Part shown: one piece after another, positions 43,146-53,285 of the stretch
How positions within the stretch are numbered: position 1 is the stretch's first letter
Layout of the letters: each line of letters begins with the position of its first letter
Program-made: the position numbers and the translations under genes
The notes under the pieces: model-generated
Seen by the model: the letters and a program-made list of their open reading frames with translations, nothing else
Database searches by the model: none
Told to the model about the DNA's origin: nothing
Assembly: GCA_028826165.1 (NCBI GenBank)
Contig: JAPDFW010000107.1
Coordinates: 62,001 to 126,000 of the forward strand
DNA length: 64,000 nt
Origin: Anaeramoeba ignava
Lineage: Eukaryota > Metamonada > Anaeramoebidae
Reading direction: 5' to 3'

Positions 43146-45484
43146 TTAAAACATTTTGCTTTCATCTCTAAGATATTCACCAATATCTGATTGGTGGAAA
43201 CAAACAATTTGTTCAGAATCTAATTTTCTGCATTCTTGAGTACTTTTTGCTGTTCTTCCAAATCCAAGAGGAATATCAGACATGGAATAAACAACAACTC
43301 CTTGATATTGTGGTGTACTATCTGTAATTCTTCCAAGTCCTGCTTTTAAAACGTGATTTCCATATAAAAATGATAATTCTGCTGATGGTTTTATCCAAAC
43401 TCTATATATAGCGTATTGAGCAAGATAATCCTTTTTTAAATTTTTAAATAAATTTTTAAATAAATTTTTAAACAAATTTTAAATAAATTTATAAATAAAA
43501 TTATAAACAAATTTTAAATAAATTTATAAATAAATTTTATAAATAAATTTATAAATAATTTTATAAATAAATTTTTAAATAAGTTTTATAAATAAACTTT
43601 CAAATAAATTTATAAATAAAATTATAAATAAATTTTTAAATAAATTTATAAATAAATTTTTAAATAAATTTATAAATAAATTTTTAAATAAATTTTTAAA
43701 TAAATTTCAAATAAATTTTTAAATAAATTTTTAAATAAATTTATAAATAAATTTTTAAATAAATTTTTAAATAAATTTATAAATAAATTTTTAAATAAAT
43801 TTATAAAATAAGTTTTTAAATAAATTTTTAAATAATTTTATAAATAATTTTATAAATAAACTTTCAAATAAAATTATAAATAAATTTTTAAATAAATTTA
43901 TAAATAAATTTATAAATAAATTTATAAATAAAATTATAAATAAAATTATAAATAAATTTTTAAATAAATTTTTAAATAAAATTATAAATAAAATTATAAA
44001 TAAATTTTTAAATAAATTTTTAAATAAATTTATAAATAAATTTATAAATAAGTTTTTAAATAAATTTATAAATAAATTTTTAAATAAATTTATAAATAAA
44101 TTTTTAAATAAATTTATAAATAAATTTTTAAATAAATTTATAAATAAATTTATAAATAAATTTTTAAATAAGTTTTATAAATAAGTTTATAAATAATAAA
44201 TTTTTAAATAAATTTATAAATAAATTTTTAAATAAATTTTTAAATAAATTTATAAATAAATTTTTAAATAAATTTTTAAATAAATTTATAAATAATTTTT
44301 TAAATAAGTTTTTAAATAAGTTTTTAAATAAGTTTTTAAATAAGTTTTTAAATAAATTTATAAATAAATTTTTAAATAAAATTTTTAAATAAGTTTATAA
44401 ATAAATTTATAAATAAATTTTTAAATAAATTTTTAAATAAATTTAAATAAATTTTTAAATAAATTTTCAAATAAAATTATAAATAAATTTTAAATAAATT
44501 TTTAAATAAATTTTCAAATAAATTTATAAATAAGTTTTATAAATAAATTTATAAATAAGTTTTTAAATAAATTTATAAATAAGTTTATAAATAAAATTAT
44601 AAATAAATTTATAAATAAATTTATAAATAAATTTTTAAATAAATTTATAAATAAATTTATAAATAAAATTATAAATAAATTTTTAAATAAGTTTATAAAT
44701 AAATTTATAAATAAGTTTTTAAATAAATTTTTAAATAAATTTATAAATAAAATTATAAATAAATTTTTAAATAATTTTTCAAATAAGTTTTAAATAAATT
44801 TATAAATAAATTTATAAATAAGTTTATAAATAAAATTATAAATAAATTTTTAAATAAATTTTTAAATAAATTTATAAATAAAATTATAAATAAATTTTTA
44901 AATAAATTTTTAAATAAAATTATAAATAAAATTATAAATAAATTTTTAAATAAATTTTTAAATAAATTTATAAATAAATTTTAAATAAATTTATAAATAA
45001 ATTTTTAAATAAATTTTTAAATAAATTTTTAAATAAGTTTTTAAATAAATTTTTTAAATAAATTTTTTAAATAAATTATAAATAAAATTATAAATAAATT
45101 TATAAATAAAATTATAAATAAGTTTTTAAACAAATTTTAAATAAATTTATAAATAAAATTATAAATAAGTTTTTAAATAAGTTTATAAATAAATTTCAAT
45201 TCCAAATGAATTATAATTTTATTTACCAAAGAAGTAATACTTAAACGGAAATTTCCAGTTTTTGTAAATTTTCCAAAACAAACACCTAAACTTGCTAATT
45301 TTTTTCTACCAGTATTTGTTGCTTGTTTCATTATTTTTTCAGAAACATAATATACTCTTGTTCTGTGTAAACGAAAGCAATATTGATCATCTGGTCTTTC
45401 TAAAAGTTTTTTAATATTTGAACCAATATATTCTGCTAATTTTTTAAAAAAAATTTTTGTTTCTTCTTCAGTTAAAGGTCTCAT
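43146..45484 (-). CDS. NIP7: NIP7 ribosome biogenesis protein, two exons
   Basis: NIP7 is a conserved PUA-domain RNA-binding factor needed for pre-rRNA processing and 60S assembly. Exon 1 (45227-45484) starts at [10 protein letters not shown] and ends ...FRLSITSL before GTAAAT. Exon 2 (43146-43430) follows AAAAAAG and begins [12 protein letters not shown]. The join is in phase 0 and gives a 180-residue protein, the exact length of the human and yeast type. Diagnostic strings are [47 protein letters not shown] and IPLGFG. The intron is 1,796 nt of simple repeat, more than three times the length of the whole coding sequence. A naive ORF would place a spurious FKNLFKNL leader before exon 2. Confidence 0.97.
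43431..45226 (-). repeat. 1.8-kb NIP7 intron, AAATTTATAAAT 12-bp satellite-like array
   Basis: The intron consists of about 150 units of AAATTTATAAAT/AAATTTTTAAAT (12 bp, some 11 or 13). Single-base variants are TTTTC and AAGTTT. The ends are GTAAAT and TTTAAAAAAG. No ORF, RNA gene or other structure is seen. Confidence 0.92.
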
Positions 45485-45599
45485 TGTCTATTTTTATATT
45501 TATCTATTTTTTTAAAATGAAAAAAAAAATGAAAAAAATGAAAAAAATTTTTTTAATTTAATTTATTTTATTTTTTCATCCTTTCAAAAAAAAACAAAA
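45485..45599. promoter_or_regulatory. Divergent promoter region, NIP7 / small-gene copy A
   Basis: These 115 bp separate two divergent starts. They contain AAAAATGAAAAAAATG on one side and TTTTATTTTTTCATCC on the other. The AAAAAGCAAAA motif found before later members of the small-gene array is absent here. Confidence 0.4.
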
Positions 45600-46018
45600 A
45601 TGGAAAATTTTATTGTAACTTTTGGTCATCAAACTCGTAGATTCTCAATTTATACTCTTGATGTATTTATTTTTTATTTTTATTTATTATTTATTATTTT
45701 TATTTTTATTTATTTTTTAACATAAAAAAAACAATAGCAAAAAATTATTGATTCATTTAGTTTGAATTTTAAAGAAATCTATCAAGCTGATATGAAACTT
45801 GTTGATGGAATTCCTTGTTTTGATGTAAATTTTTTTTTGCTTTTTAAAAATAATCTAAAAATTTACTTTTATTTTTTTATTCCTTTTTTTAGCTTCCAAA
45901 AAAAGAACATTTTTTAATTGCTTTAAGTAGATTAATTCAATGGGCAAAAGATTTTGGATTTACTTTAACTAATCATAATAATATTCCTGGTTATTTTTTT
46001 GAAAAAAAGAATAATTAA
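45600..46018 (+). CDS. Three-exon small-gene family, copy A (divergent member)
   Basis: Exons 45600-45662, 45738-45824 and 45893-46018 are all phase 0, giving 91 residues. It is the most divergent member. Exon 1 (MENFIVTFGH...YTLD) and exon 2 (QKIIDSFSLNFKEIYQAD) match the family spacing. Exon 3 has WAKDFGFTLTNH...YFFEKK where the others have CKExGFELTHF...FERK. There is no signal peptide or membrane segment. I recognise no known family. The exon sizes (21, 29 and 41 codons) repeat through the whole array. Confidence 0.65.
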
Positions 46019-46160
46019 TTCAATCAGAAATTCAACATTTTTTTTTTCTCCTTTTTTTTCTTTTTTATTCTCCTTTTCTTTTTTTAAATCCAAAATAAAA
46101 AAAAGCAACAAAAAACGTTATTTTCCATTTTTCTTTCTTTCATTTTTCTAATATTTAGAA

Positions 46161-46549
46161 ATGGATTTTTTTATAGCAAATTTCCATGGTTCATTTATGA
46201 CTCTTTCTGAAGGAGATGTAAATTTAAATTAAAAAATTATTCCAAAATTCAAAATTAATTTTATTTAAAAAAATTATAGCCTAAATTAATTGAGGCAATT
46301 ATAGTAAAACTTAAAGAAATGTTTAATGCAAATCTAGAAAAAGCACAAGGTGGAGGATATCTACTTAAGGTTTGTGTTTTATATTTTGATAATTTATTTC
46401 AAATTTTGTTATTTATTTATAAAAAGGTTAAAAGCTTTTTAACAACACTTATTTTAAATATTAATTCAAAGGAAATTTTCAAGCATGTGAAGATAACTGG
46501 ATTTGAATTAATTCAATTCACTTGTGCAGATCATGAAACTTATTCTTAA
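46161..46549 (+). CDS. Small-gene family, copy B (early stop)
   Basis: Exons 46161-46217 (MDFFIANFHG...SEGD), 46280-46369 (PKLIEAIIVKLKEMFNANLE...) and about 46427-46549. Phases are 0. Exon 3 ends at TAA in HETYS, where sister genes read on through SLVFQKKK. The bases after the stop (GTTTTCAAAAGAAAA) still encode that tail one frame on, so about eight residues have been lost to a small change. It may still be functional. AAAAGCAACA lies about 55 bp upstream of the ATG. Confidence 0.65.
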
Positions 46550-46800
46550 GTTTTCAAAAGAAAAAAATCAGATCAAAATTAAATCAAAATTAAATCAAAA
46601 TTAAATTAAAATCCAATCAAAATCAGATCAAAATTAAATCAAAATTAAATCAAAATTAAATTAAAATCCAATCAAAATTAAATCAAAATTAAATCAAAAT
46701 TAAATCAAAATTTAATTAAAAAATTCAAAACAAAATTCAACATTTTTCTTCTAAATTAAAATTTTTCTCAAAAAATCAAAATAAAAATAAAAAGGAAAAT

Positions 46801-47150
46801 AGCAAAAACAATTTTATTTTTTCAAATTTTTTCTTTCAATTTTAAATGAATTTTTAAATCAAAATTGGGGAAATCAAAATTAAATCAAAATTTGTAAAAC
46901 ATAAAAATTAAAATCAAAATAAAAATAAAATAAAAATAAAAATTCAATTTAAAAATATAAATCTAAATTATTTGAAGCAGTTTAAATAAAAATTAAAGAA
47001 ATTTTCAAAATTAAATTACAAAAATTCAAAAAATCAACTTTAAATCTAAAGTTCAAATCAAAATTCAAAAAATTAAATCAAATTTAAATTTAAATTTAAA
47101 TTTAAATTTTTATTCAAAATTAAAATTAAAGGAGTATCTTAAATCAAATT
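46801..47150 (+). pseudogene. Small-gene family, remnant B'
   Basis: This decayed copy has an upstream AGCAAAAACAATTTTATTTT motif and a start-like ATGAATTTTTAAATC (~46,847) that stops at once. An exon-2 relic near 46,965 reads CTAAATTATTTGAAGCAG then stop-bearing sequence. An AAAGGAGTATCTTAAATC relic of the exon-3 start lies near 47,128. It is recognisable only by comparison with copy D. Confidence 0.6.
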
Positions 47151-47325
47151 AAATCAAAAATTAAATCAAAATTAAATCAAAATTAAATCAAATTTTAAAC
47201 AAATTCATTCTTTTAATTTTCCAAAGAAAGAAATAATCCAAAAACAAAAACAAAAACAAAAAGCAAAAATTTTTTCATTTTTCTTTCATTTTTCAATTTT
47301 TTTTTCATTTTTCTAATATTTAGAA

Positions 47326-47736
47326 ATGGATTTTTTTAATGAATGTCTTTGGTCAATCTATCACTTTTTCTGATGGAGATGTAAATTTAAATTAAAAATT
47401 AAAAAAAATTATTTTTATTTTTAAAAATTATTTTTAAATTAAAAAGGAATGAAAACTTCAAGAAGTTTTCAATATCAAATTACAAAACCAAAAAGGTGGA
47501 GGATATCTACTTGTGTTTTATATTTTGATAATTTAAAACCAAAAATTAAAATTTATTTATTTATAAAAATAATTAATTTATTTTAAAGATTAACACTATA
47601 AACTTTATCATTAATACGCAAAGAGAAATTTTTCAAGCATGTGAAGAATCTAATTTGAGTTTAATTCAAACAGAAGATACTCAAACCTATGTTTCTTTAG
47701 TTTTTCAAAAGAAAAAAATAAATCCAAAAATCCAAT
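47326..47736 (+). pseudogene. Small-gene family, copy C (damaged)
   Basis: Exon 1 begins like copy B (ATGGATTTTTTT) but has one extra base before ATGAATGTC. It is in frame (MNVFGQSITFSDGD) only from the second ATG at 47339 to the GT at 47381. Exon 2 (~47,446-47,510) has lost its PKLxEA start. Exon 3 (~47,589-47,736) keeps INTQREIFQACEE and SLVFQKKK. The GTTTGTG donor of exon 2 is shortened to GTGTTTTAT. It is probably a pseudogene. Confidence 0.6.
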
Positions 47737-47937
47737 AAAATTAAATCAAATTTTAATTTAAAATCAAAAAATTAAATCAAATTAAATCAAAATTAAATCA
47801 AAATTTAATTAAAAATTCAAACAGAAATTCAACATTTTTTTCTTCTTTTTCTCAAAAAGAAAATGTTTTCTTTTTAAATCCAAAATAAAAAGGAAAATAG
47901 CAAAAATTTTATTTTTTTCATTTTTCTTTCAATTTAA

Positions 47938-48430
47938 AATGAATTTTTAGCAAATTTTATTTTTATTTTAAAATTTCTTTGTCTTAAAGAGATGTAAAAC
48001 AAAAAATTAAAATTCGAAATAAAAATAAAATAAAATTAAAAAATTCAATTTAAAAATATAGCCTAAATTATTTGAAGCAGTTTCAGTAAAACTTCAAGAA
48101 ATTTTCAATATCAAATTACAAAAGATTCAAAATGGTACTTTCACTGCTAGAGTTTGTTTTAAATTTTTTTATTTAAATTTTTTTATTTAAATTTTTTTAT
48201 TATTTAAATTTTTTTATTTAAATTTTTTTTTTATTTAAATTTTTTTATTTAAATTTTTTTATTTAAATTTTTTATTAAATTTTTTTATTTAAATTTTTTA
48301 GTATAAAGGAGTATCTCCCCTTAATTTAAAAAGAGAAATTCTTCAAGCTTGTGAAGATTGTGGATTTGAATTAATTCAAATAACTGCTGGGGAGTATATA
48401 GATTCTTTAATTTTCCAAAGAAAGAAATAA
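47938..48430 (+). pseudogene. Small-gene family, copy D (exon 1 broken)
   Basis: Exons 2 (48062-48151, PKLFEAVSVKLQEIFNIKL...) and 3 (48302-48430, YKGVSPLNLKREILQACEDC... ending QRKK) are intact and phase 0. The exon-1 region (47938-47996) reads ATG AAT TTT TAG, so the first exon is stopped after three codons although its GATGTAAAAC donor survives. It would be functional only with an alternative first exon. The intron between exons 2 and 3 is an AAATTTTTTTATTT repeat. Confidence 0.65.
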
Positions 48431-48649
48431 TCCAAAAAACAAAAAACAAAAAACAAAAAACAAAAAACAAACAACAAACAACATTTTAACAGATTTTTTT
48501 CTTTTATTCTCCTTTTATTCTTTCTTTTCTTTCCTTTTTCTTTCTTTTCTTTTTTTAATTCAAAATCAATAATAAAAAAGAAAAAGCAAAAAAATTTTAT
48601 TTTCATTTTTTTTATTTTTTCAATTTATTTTTTCAATTTAAAAAAAGGA

Positions 48650-49087
48650 ATGAATACTTTAATTGTTTCACACATTTATTATAGCACAAAATTAGAATAT
48701 TTATATCTTTCTGATACAGATGTAAATAATATTAAAAATTTAAAATCCAAAAATTAAAAATTAAAATTTAATTAAAAAATATAAAAAATAAAGCCTAAAT
48801 TGATTGAAGCAATTGCAGTAAAACTTAAAGAACTTTATAATTTAAGTTTACAAAGAACAGAAGATAGAGGTTATGTTGCTAGTGTTTGTGTTTTATATTC
48901 TTTAAAAAATAAATCAATAATTTTAAATTCATTTTTTATTTATTTTTAAAAAAAGTTTTCTGGATCAAAAAGTTTTTATTTAACTGTTCAAGCACAAATT
49001 ATTGAAGCAGCAAAAGAAACAGGATTTGAATTAACAACTTTTGGAACTTCTCAAAAAGAAAATGTTTACGTTTTTCAAAAGAAATAA
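48650..49087 (+). CDS. Small-gene family, copy E (intact)
   Basis: Exons 48650-48721 (MNTLIVSHIYY...LSDTD), 48794-48883 (PKLIEAIAVKLKELYN...GYVAS, donor GTTTGTG) and 48956-49087 (FSGSKSFYLTV...ETGFELTTFG...FQKK) are all phase 0, giving 97 residues. It is predicted small, soluble and mixed alpha/beta. AAAAAGCAAAAAAATTTTAT lies about 65 bp before the ATG. Function unknown. Confidence 0.75.
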
Positions 49088-49198
49088 CTAATCCAAAAAA
49101 AAAGCAAAAAAATTTTTTTTTATTCTCCTTTTTAAATAAAAAATTTCATTTTTTAATTTTTCATTTTTTTCATTTTTTCATTTTGTTTTTATTTTAAA

Positions 49199-49623
49199 AT
49201 GGATTTCTTATTAGTTAATCACACATTTACAGGCAATTCTCATGCTATTCATTTTTCTAATTTAGATGTAAAATTAAATTATAAATTAAAATTAAAAATT
49301 ATTTTATATTTTTTTGTTTAAATAAAAAAAGCGAGATTTACTTGATACAATATCAGTCAAATTACAAGAATTTTATAATGCAACTGTCAAAAAATCAAAA
49401 GAAGGAACTTTTTATGTTGATGTTTGTGTTTAAATTTAATAAAAATCAAAATAAAATTTAAATTAAAAAATTTTAATTAAAAATTAAGTGTCCAAAAACT
49501 ATTTCACATTTTATGATTATTGAATCACAAATTCTTCATTGGTTTAACGAAGCTGGATTTGAATTAAAGCATTTGGGAACTTCACAATTTCATAATTTTT
49601 TAATTTTTGAAAGAAAAGGATAA
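49199..49623 (+). CDS. Small-gene family, copy F (intact)
   Basis: Exons 49199-49267 (MDFLLVNHTF...HFSNLD), 49332-49421 (RDLLDTISVKLQEFYNATV...FYVD, donor GTTTGTG) and 49489-49623 (CPKTISHFMIIESQIL...GFELKHLG...FERKG) are all phase 0, giving 97 residues. Exon 2 begins RDLLD where the others have PKLxE. AAAGCAAAAAAATTTTTTTT lies about 95 bp upstream of the ATG. Confidence 0.75.
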
Positions 49624-49742
49624 ACAAAACAATTTTAATCTTTCATTCCCTTTTTTAATTTTTAATTTTTAATTTTTAATTTTTTTTTTCATTTTTTTTT
49701 TACAAAAGATAATAAAAAATTTAATCAAAAAGAAAATTTAAA

Positions 49743-50204
49743 ATGAGCACTTTTTCTGTTTCTCATTACATTAACTTTATAAATTCAATGACTTTTCCCA
49801 ACAAATTCTAATGTAAATAATTTAAACTTTTTTTTTTTGATGATTAAAAAAAATAAAAAAAAGCAAAAATTTTTTAATTAAAAAAAAAATAAAACAAAAT
49901 AAATAAAGCCAAAATTAATTGATACAATTAAAGTAAAATTTAAGGAACTTTATAATTGTGATTTAAAGAAAAATAGTAATGGAGCTTTTCATATTCAAGT
50001 TTGTTTTTCTTTTTATTCTTTTTATTCTTTTTATTTCTAATTCTTATTCTTATTTCCTTTTTAAAATAGTTTACAAAAGAAGGAATATATTTGGATTATC
50101 AAGTTGAACTTATTGAATGTCTAAAAGAACATGGATATGAATTAACTCATTTTAGCTTAAATGAAACTCGATGCTTTTATATTTTCCAAAAGAAAACTAA
50201 TTAA
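49743..50204 (+). CDS. Small-gene family, copy G (exon 1 out of phase by one base)
   Basis: Exons 2 (49909-49998, PKLIDTIKVKFKELYNCDL...FHIQ) and 3 (50070-50204, FTKEGIYLDYQVELIECLKE...QKKTN) are intact and phase 0. Exon 1 (49743-49812, MSTFSVSHYINF...) is 70 nt instead of a multiple of three. It reads into TAA just before the GTAAAT donor. Removing one base in TTTTCCCAAC would restore it. It is either a recently broken copy, an assembly error or a +1 shift. Confidence 0.6.
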
Positions 50205-50698
50205 TCAAATTCAAAATTAAAATCAAAATCAAAATCAAAATTAAAATCAAAATCAAAATTAAAATTCAAAATCAAAATCAAAATCAAAATCAAAATCAAA
50301 ATCAAAATCAAAATCAAAATCAAAATCAAAATCAAAATCAAAATCAAAATCAAAATCAAAATCAAAATTAAAATCAAAATCAAAATCAAAATCAAAAATA
50401 AAATCAAAATCAAAATCAAATTCAAAATCAAAATCAAAATCAAAATCAAATCAAAATCAAAATCAAAATCAAAATCAAAATCAAAATCAAAATTAAAATC
50501 AAAATCAAATTCAAATTTAAAATCAAAATTAAAATCAAAATCAAAATCAAAATCAAAATCAAAATCAAAATCAAAATCAAAATCAAAATCAAAATCCAAA
50601 TCAAAATCAAAATCAAAATCAAAATCAAAATCAAAATCAAAATCAAAAATCAAATCAAAATCAAAATCAAAATCAAAATCAAAATCCAAAAATAAAAA
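50205..50698. repeat. Noncoding (AAAATC)n hexamer tract
   Basis: About 490 bp between copies G and H is AAAATC hexamer with occasional AAAATT and AAATTC variants. It is the same unit that encodes the NQ tract at 23,018-24,180. The minus-strand Asp-Phe ORF of 167 codons is repeat translation. A shorter tract lies at ~51,272-51,345. Confidence 0.93.
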
Positions 50699-50716
50699 AA
50701 GCAAAATTATTTTTTG
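50697..50716 (+). promoter_or_regulatory. AAAAAGCAAAATTATTTTTT motif before copy H
   Basis: This is one example of a motif found 40-95 bp upstream of most array members: 46,102, 46,798, 47,259, 47,896, 48,581, 49,099, 50,697, 51,357, 51,988 and 52,771. It combines a GC dinucleotide in an A-run with a following T-run. It is missing before copies A and G. Being in the same place relative to the ATG, it may be a promoter or transcription-start element, or simply inherited by duplication. Confidence 0.45.
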
Positions 50717-50777
50717 AAATTTTTAAATTTTTCATTTTTTTCATTTGAATCAATCAATCATCAAAAAAATAAAACAA

Positions 50778-51209
50778 ATGGATGCTTTAGTTTTTGAATT
50801 TAGATCTCAATATAAATATGCTTTTTTCTCACAAACTGATGTAAAAAATTTATTATTTTGATTTATTTAAAAACATAATTTAAATATCAAAATAAAATAT
50901 AAATGAAATAAAGCCTAAATTAAGTGAATCAATTATAGTAAAATTGAAAGAACTCTATAATTTGGATGTTAGTAAAACAAAAGATGGAGGTTTTACAATA
51001 ATGGTAAAAGGTTTTTTTGTAATCAAATTAAAAATTTAATTTTCATTTTATTTTTAAAATAGAATCTTACCAATTCAATAAGATTTCCAACTCTTCAAGT
51101 TCAAATTATTCAAACATGCAAAGAACATGGATTTAAATTAACTCATTTTAGTTCTCAATCTGATGAAGTTTGCTATTCTATTTACGAAAGAGAACAAAAA
51201 GAGAATTAA
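50778..51209 (+). CDS. Small-gene family, copy H (intact)
   Basis: Exons 50778-50840 (MDALVFEFRS...FFSQTD), 50914-51003 (PKLSESIIVKLKELYNLDV...FTIM, donor GTAAAAGG) and 51063-51209 (NLTNSIRFPTLQVQIIQTCK...HGFKLTHF...YEREQKEN) are all phase 0, giving 99 residues. It is a recent duplicate of copy I: flanks, intron ends and all exons are nearly the same. AAAAAAAGCAAAATTATTTT lies 77 bp upstream. Confidence 0.78.
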
Positions 51210-51435
51210 TTTATATTAAAATCAAATTCAAATTCAATTTGATATTCAATTCATATTCCCCTTTTTTTTTAATCAAAATCAAAATCAAAATCAAAATCAA
51301 AATCAAAATCAAAATCAAAATCAAAATTAAAATCAAAATTAAAATCCAAAAATAAAAAAAGCAAAATTATTTTTTGAAATTTTTAAATTTTTCATTTTTT
51401 TCATTTGAATCAATCAATCAAAAAAAATAAAACAA

Positions 51436-51889
51436 ATGGATGTTTTGGTTTTTGAATGTCGAGAAGTTTCAAAATATGCTTTTTTCTCACCAACTGATGT
51501 AAAAAATTTATTATTTCATTTATTTAAAACAATTTAAACATCAAAACAAAATAAAATAAATGAAATAAAGCCTAAATTAAGTGAATCAATTATAGTCAAG
51601 CTTGAAGAATGCCATAATTTTAAGTTCAGTAAAACAAAAGAAGGTTTTTACATAAGAGTAAAAGATTTTTTTTTTAAAATAAAATTTAATCAAAATTTAA
51701 TCAAAATTTAATCAAAATTTAATCAAAATTTAGAATCTATCCAATTCATTACCTTTTCCAACTCTTCATGCTGAAATTATTCAAACATGCAAAGAACATG
51801 GATTTAAATTAACTCATTTTAGTATTCATTCTAATGATATTCGTTATTCTATTTTTGAAAGAGAACAAAAAGAACAAAAAGAGAATTAA
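51436..51889 (+). CDS. Small-gene family, copy I (intact)
   Basis: Exons 51436-51498 (MDVLVFECRE...FFSPTD), 51571-51657 (PKLSESIIVKLEECHNFKF...FYIR) and 51734-51889 (NLSNSLPFPTLHAEIIQTCK...HGFKLTHF...REQKEQKEN) are all phase 0, giving 101 residues. It is the closest relative of copy H, from which exon 2 differs mostly at amino-acid-changing positions. That might reflect diversification after duplication. Confidence 0.78.
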
Positions 51890-51990
51890 TTTTTATTAAA
51901 ATTCAATTCAAATTCAATTTGATATTCAATTCATATTCCCCTTTTTTTTTAATCAAAATCAAAATCAAATTAAAAATCCAAAAATAAAAA

Positions 51991-52471
51991 AAGCAAAATT
52001 ATTTTTTGAAATTTTCAAATTTTTCATTTTTTTCAAAACAAATCAAAAATAAAACAAAATCAAAATCAAAATCAAAATCATATCAAAATCAAAATCAAAA
52101 TCAAACTGAAATAAAAATTTAAAAAATCAAATTAAAAACAAATTTAAAATCAAAAATAAATGAAATAAAATAAAAAAAGCCTAAATTAAAATCAAGTGAA
52201 TCAAAATCAAAATCAAAAACTCAAAATCAAATGCAAAATCAAAATCAAAAGATGGAAGTTTTGTAAAAGGTAAAAAGATAAATTTCATAAATAAAATTAT
52301 AATAAATTTTCTAAATAAATTTTTATTTAAATTTTTATTAAAAATCAAATTATTCAAACATGCAAAGAACATGGATTTAAATTAACTCATGTTAAAATGC
52401 CTTCTGAAGATTTTTGTTATTCTATTTTTGAAAGAGAACAAAAAGAACAAAAAGAAAAAAAAGAGAATTAA
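51991..52471 (+). pseudogene. Small-gene family, copy J (exon 3 remnant)
   Basis: The upstream motif (AAAAAAGCAAAATTATTTT, ~51,988) and the promoter region of the H/I type are present. Exon 1 is replaced by CAAAATCAAAATC repeat, and exon 2 survives only as GCCTAAATTAAAATCAAGTG (~52,179). Exon 3 from about 52,345 is still open (QIIQTCK...HGFKLTH...YSIFEREQKEQ) to TAA at 52469-52471. It is a truncated relative of H and I. Confidence 0.65.
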
Positions 52472-52816
52472 TTTTTCCAAATCAAATTCAATTTCAATTT
52501 GATATTAAAATTGATATTCAATTCATATTCCTCTTTTTTTAATCAAAATTAAAATTCAATTTGATATTCAATTTAAAATTCAATTTGATATTAAATTTGA
52601 TATTCAATTCATATTCCTCTTTTTTTTAATCAAAATTAAAATTCAATTTGATATTCAAATTAAAATTCAATTTGATATTCAATTTGATATTCAATTTGAT
52701 ATTCAATTTGATATTCAATTCATATTCCTCTTTTTTTAATCAAATTAAAATTAAAATTAAAATTAAAAATAAAAAGCAAAATTATTTTTTTCATTTTTTC
52801 ATTTTATTTTGACAAA

Positions 52817-53285
52817 ATGAATACTTTAATTGTTGATCAAAATTATATATCTACTCACATTTGTCTTATTTTTAGTGAAGCTGATGTATGGAAATTATTT
52901 TATTATTTTTTTATTTTTTGGATAAATCAAATTATTAAAAAAAATTTTCAAATTTAAAAATTGTAAAAAATAAAGCCTAAATTATGGGAAACTCTTACAA
53001 CAAAATTTAAAGAAGTTCTTAATTTATCATTTGAAAAAACAAAAGATGCTGTTTGGAAATTAGTTTGTGTTCCATTTTTTTTGATTAGAAATACTATTTT
53101 TTTATTAAAATTATTTTTATTTTTGTTTTCAATAGAAATTACCTAAATCCCCAAATCGTATTCAAGTACATTCTTATTTAGTTGAATGGTGCAGAGATTG
53201 TGGATTTGAATTAACACATTTTCAAAGTGATCGTGATGTTCTTCATTTTATTTTTGAAAGAAAACAAAATTCAAATCAAAAATAA
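52817..53285 (+). CDS. Small-gene family, copy K (intact)
   Basis: Exons 52817-52885 (MNTLIVDQNYIS...FSEAD, donor GTATGG), 52976-53062 (PKLWETLTTKFKEVLNLSF...VWKL, donor GTTTGTG) and 53136-53285 (KLPKSPNRIQVHSYLVEWCR...CGFELTHF...FERKQNSNQK) are all phase 0, giving 101 residues. It is the last member of the array. AAAAAGCAAAATTATTTTTT lies about 40 bp upstream. A long 11-bp repeat array starts right after the stop. Confidence 0.76.

Noticed and set aside
50201..50704. 167-codon Asp-Phe/Leu-Ile ORF on the minus strand
   Set aside because: Reading of the noncoding AAAATC tract between small-gene copies G and H.
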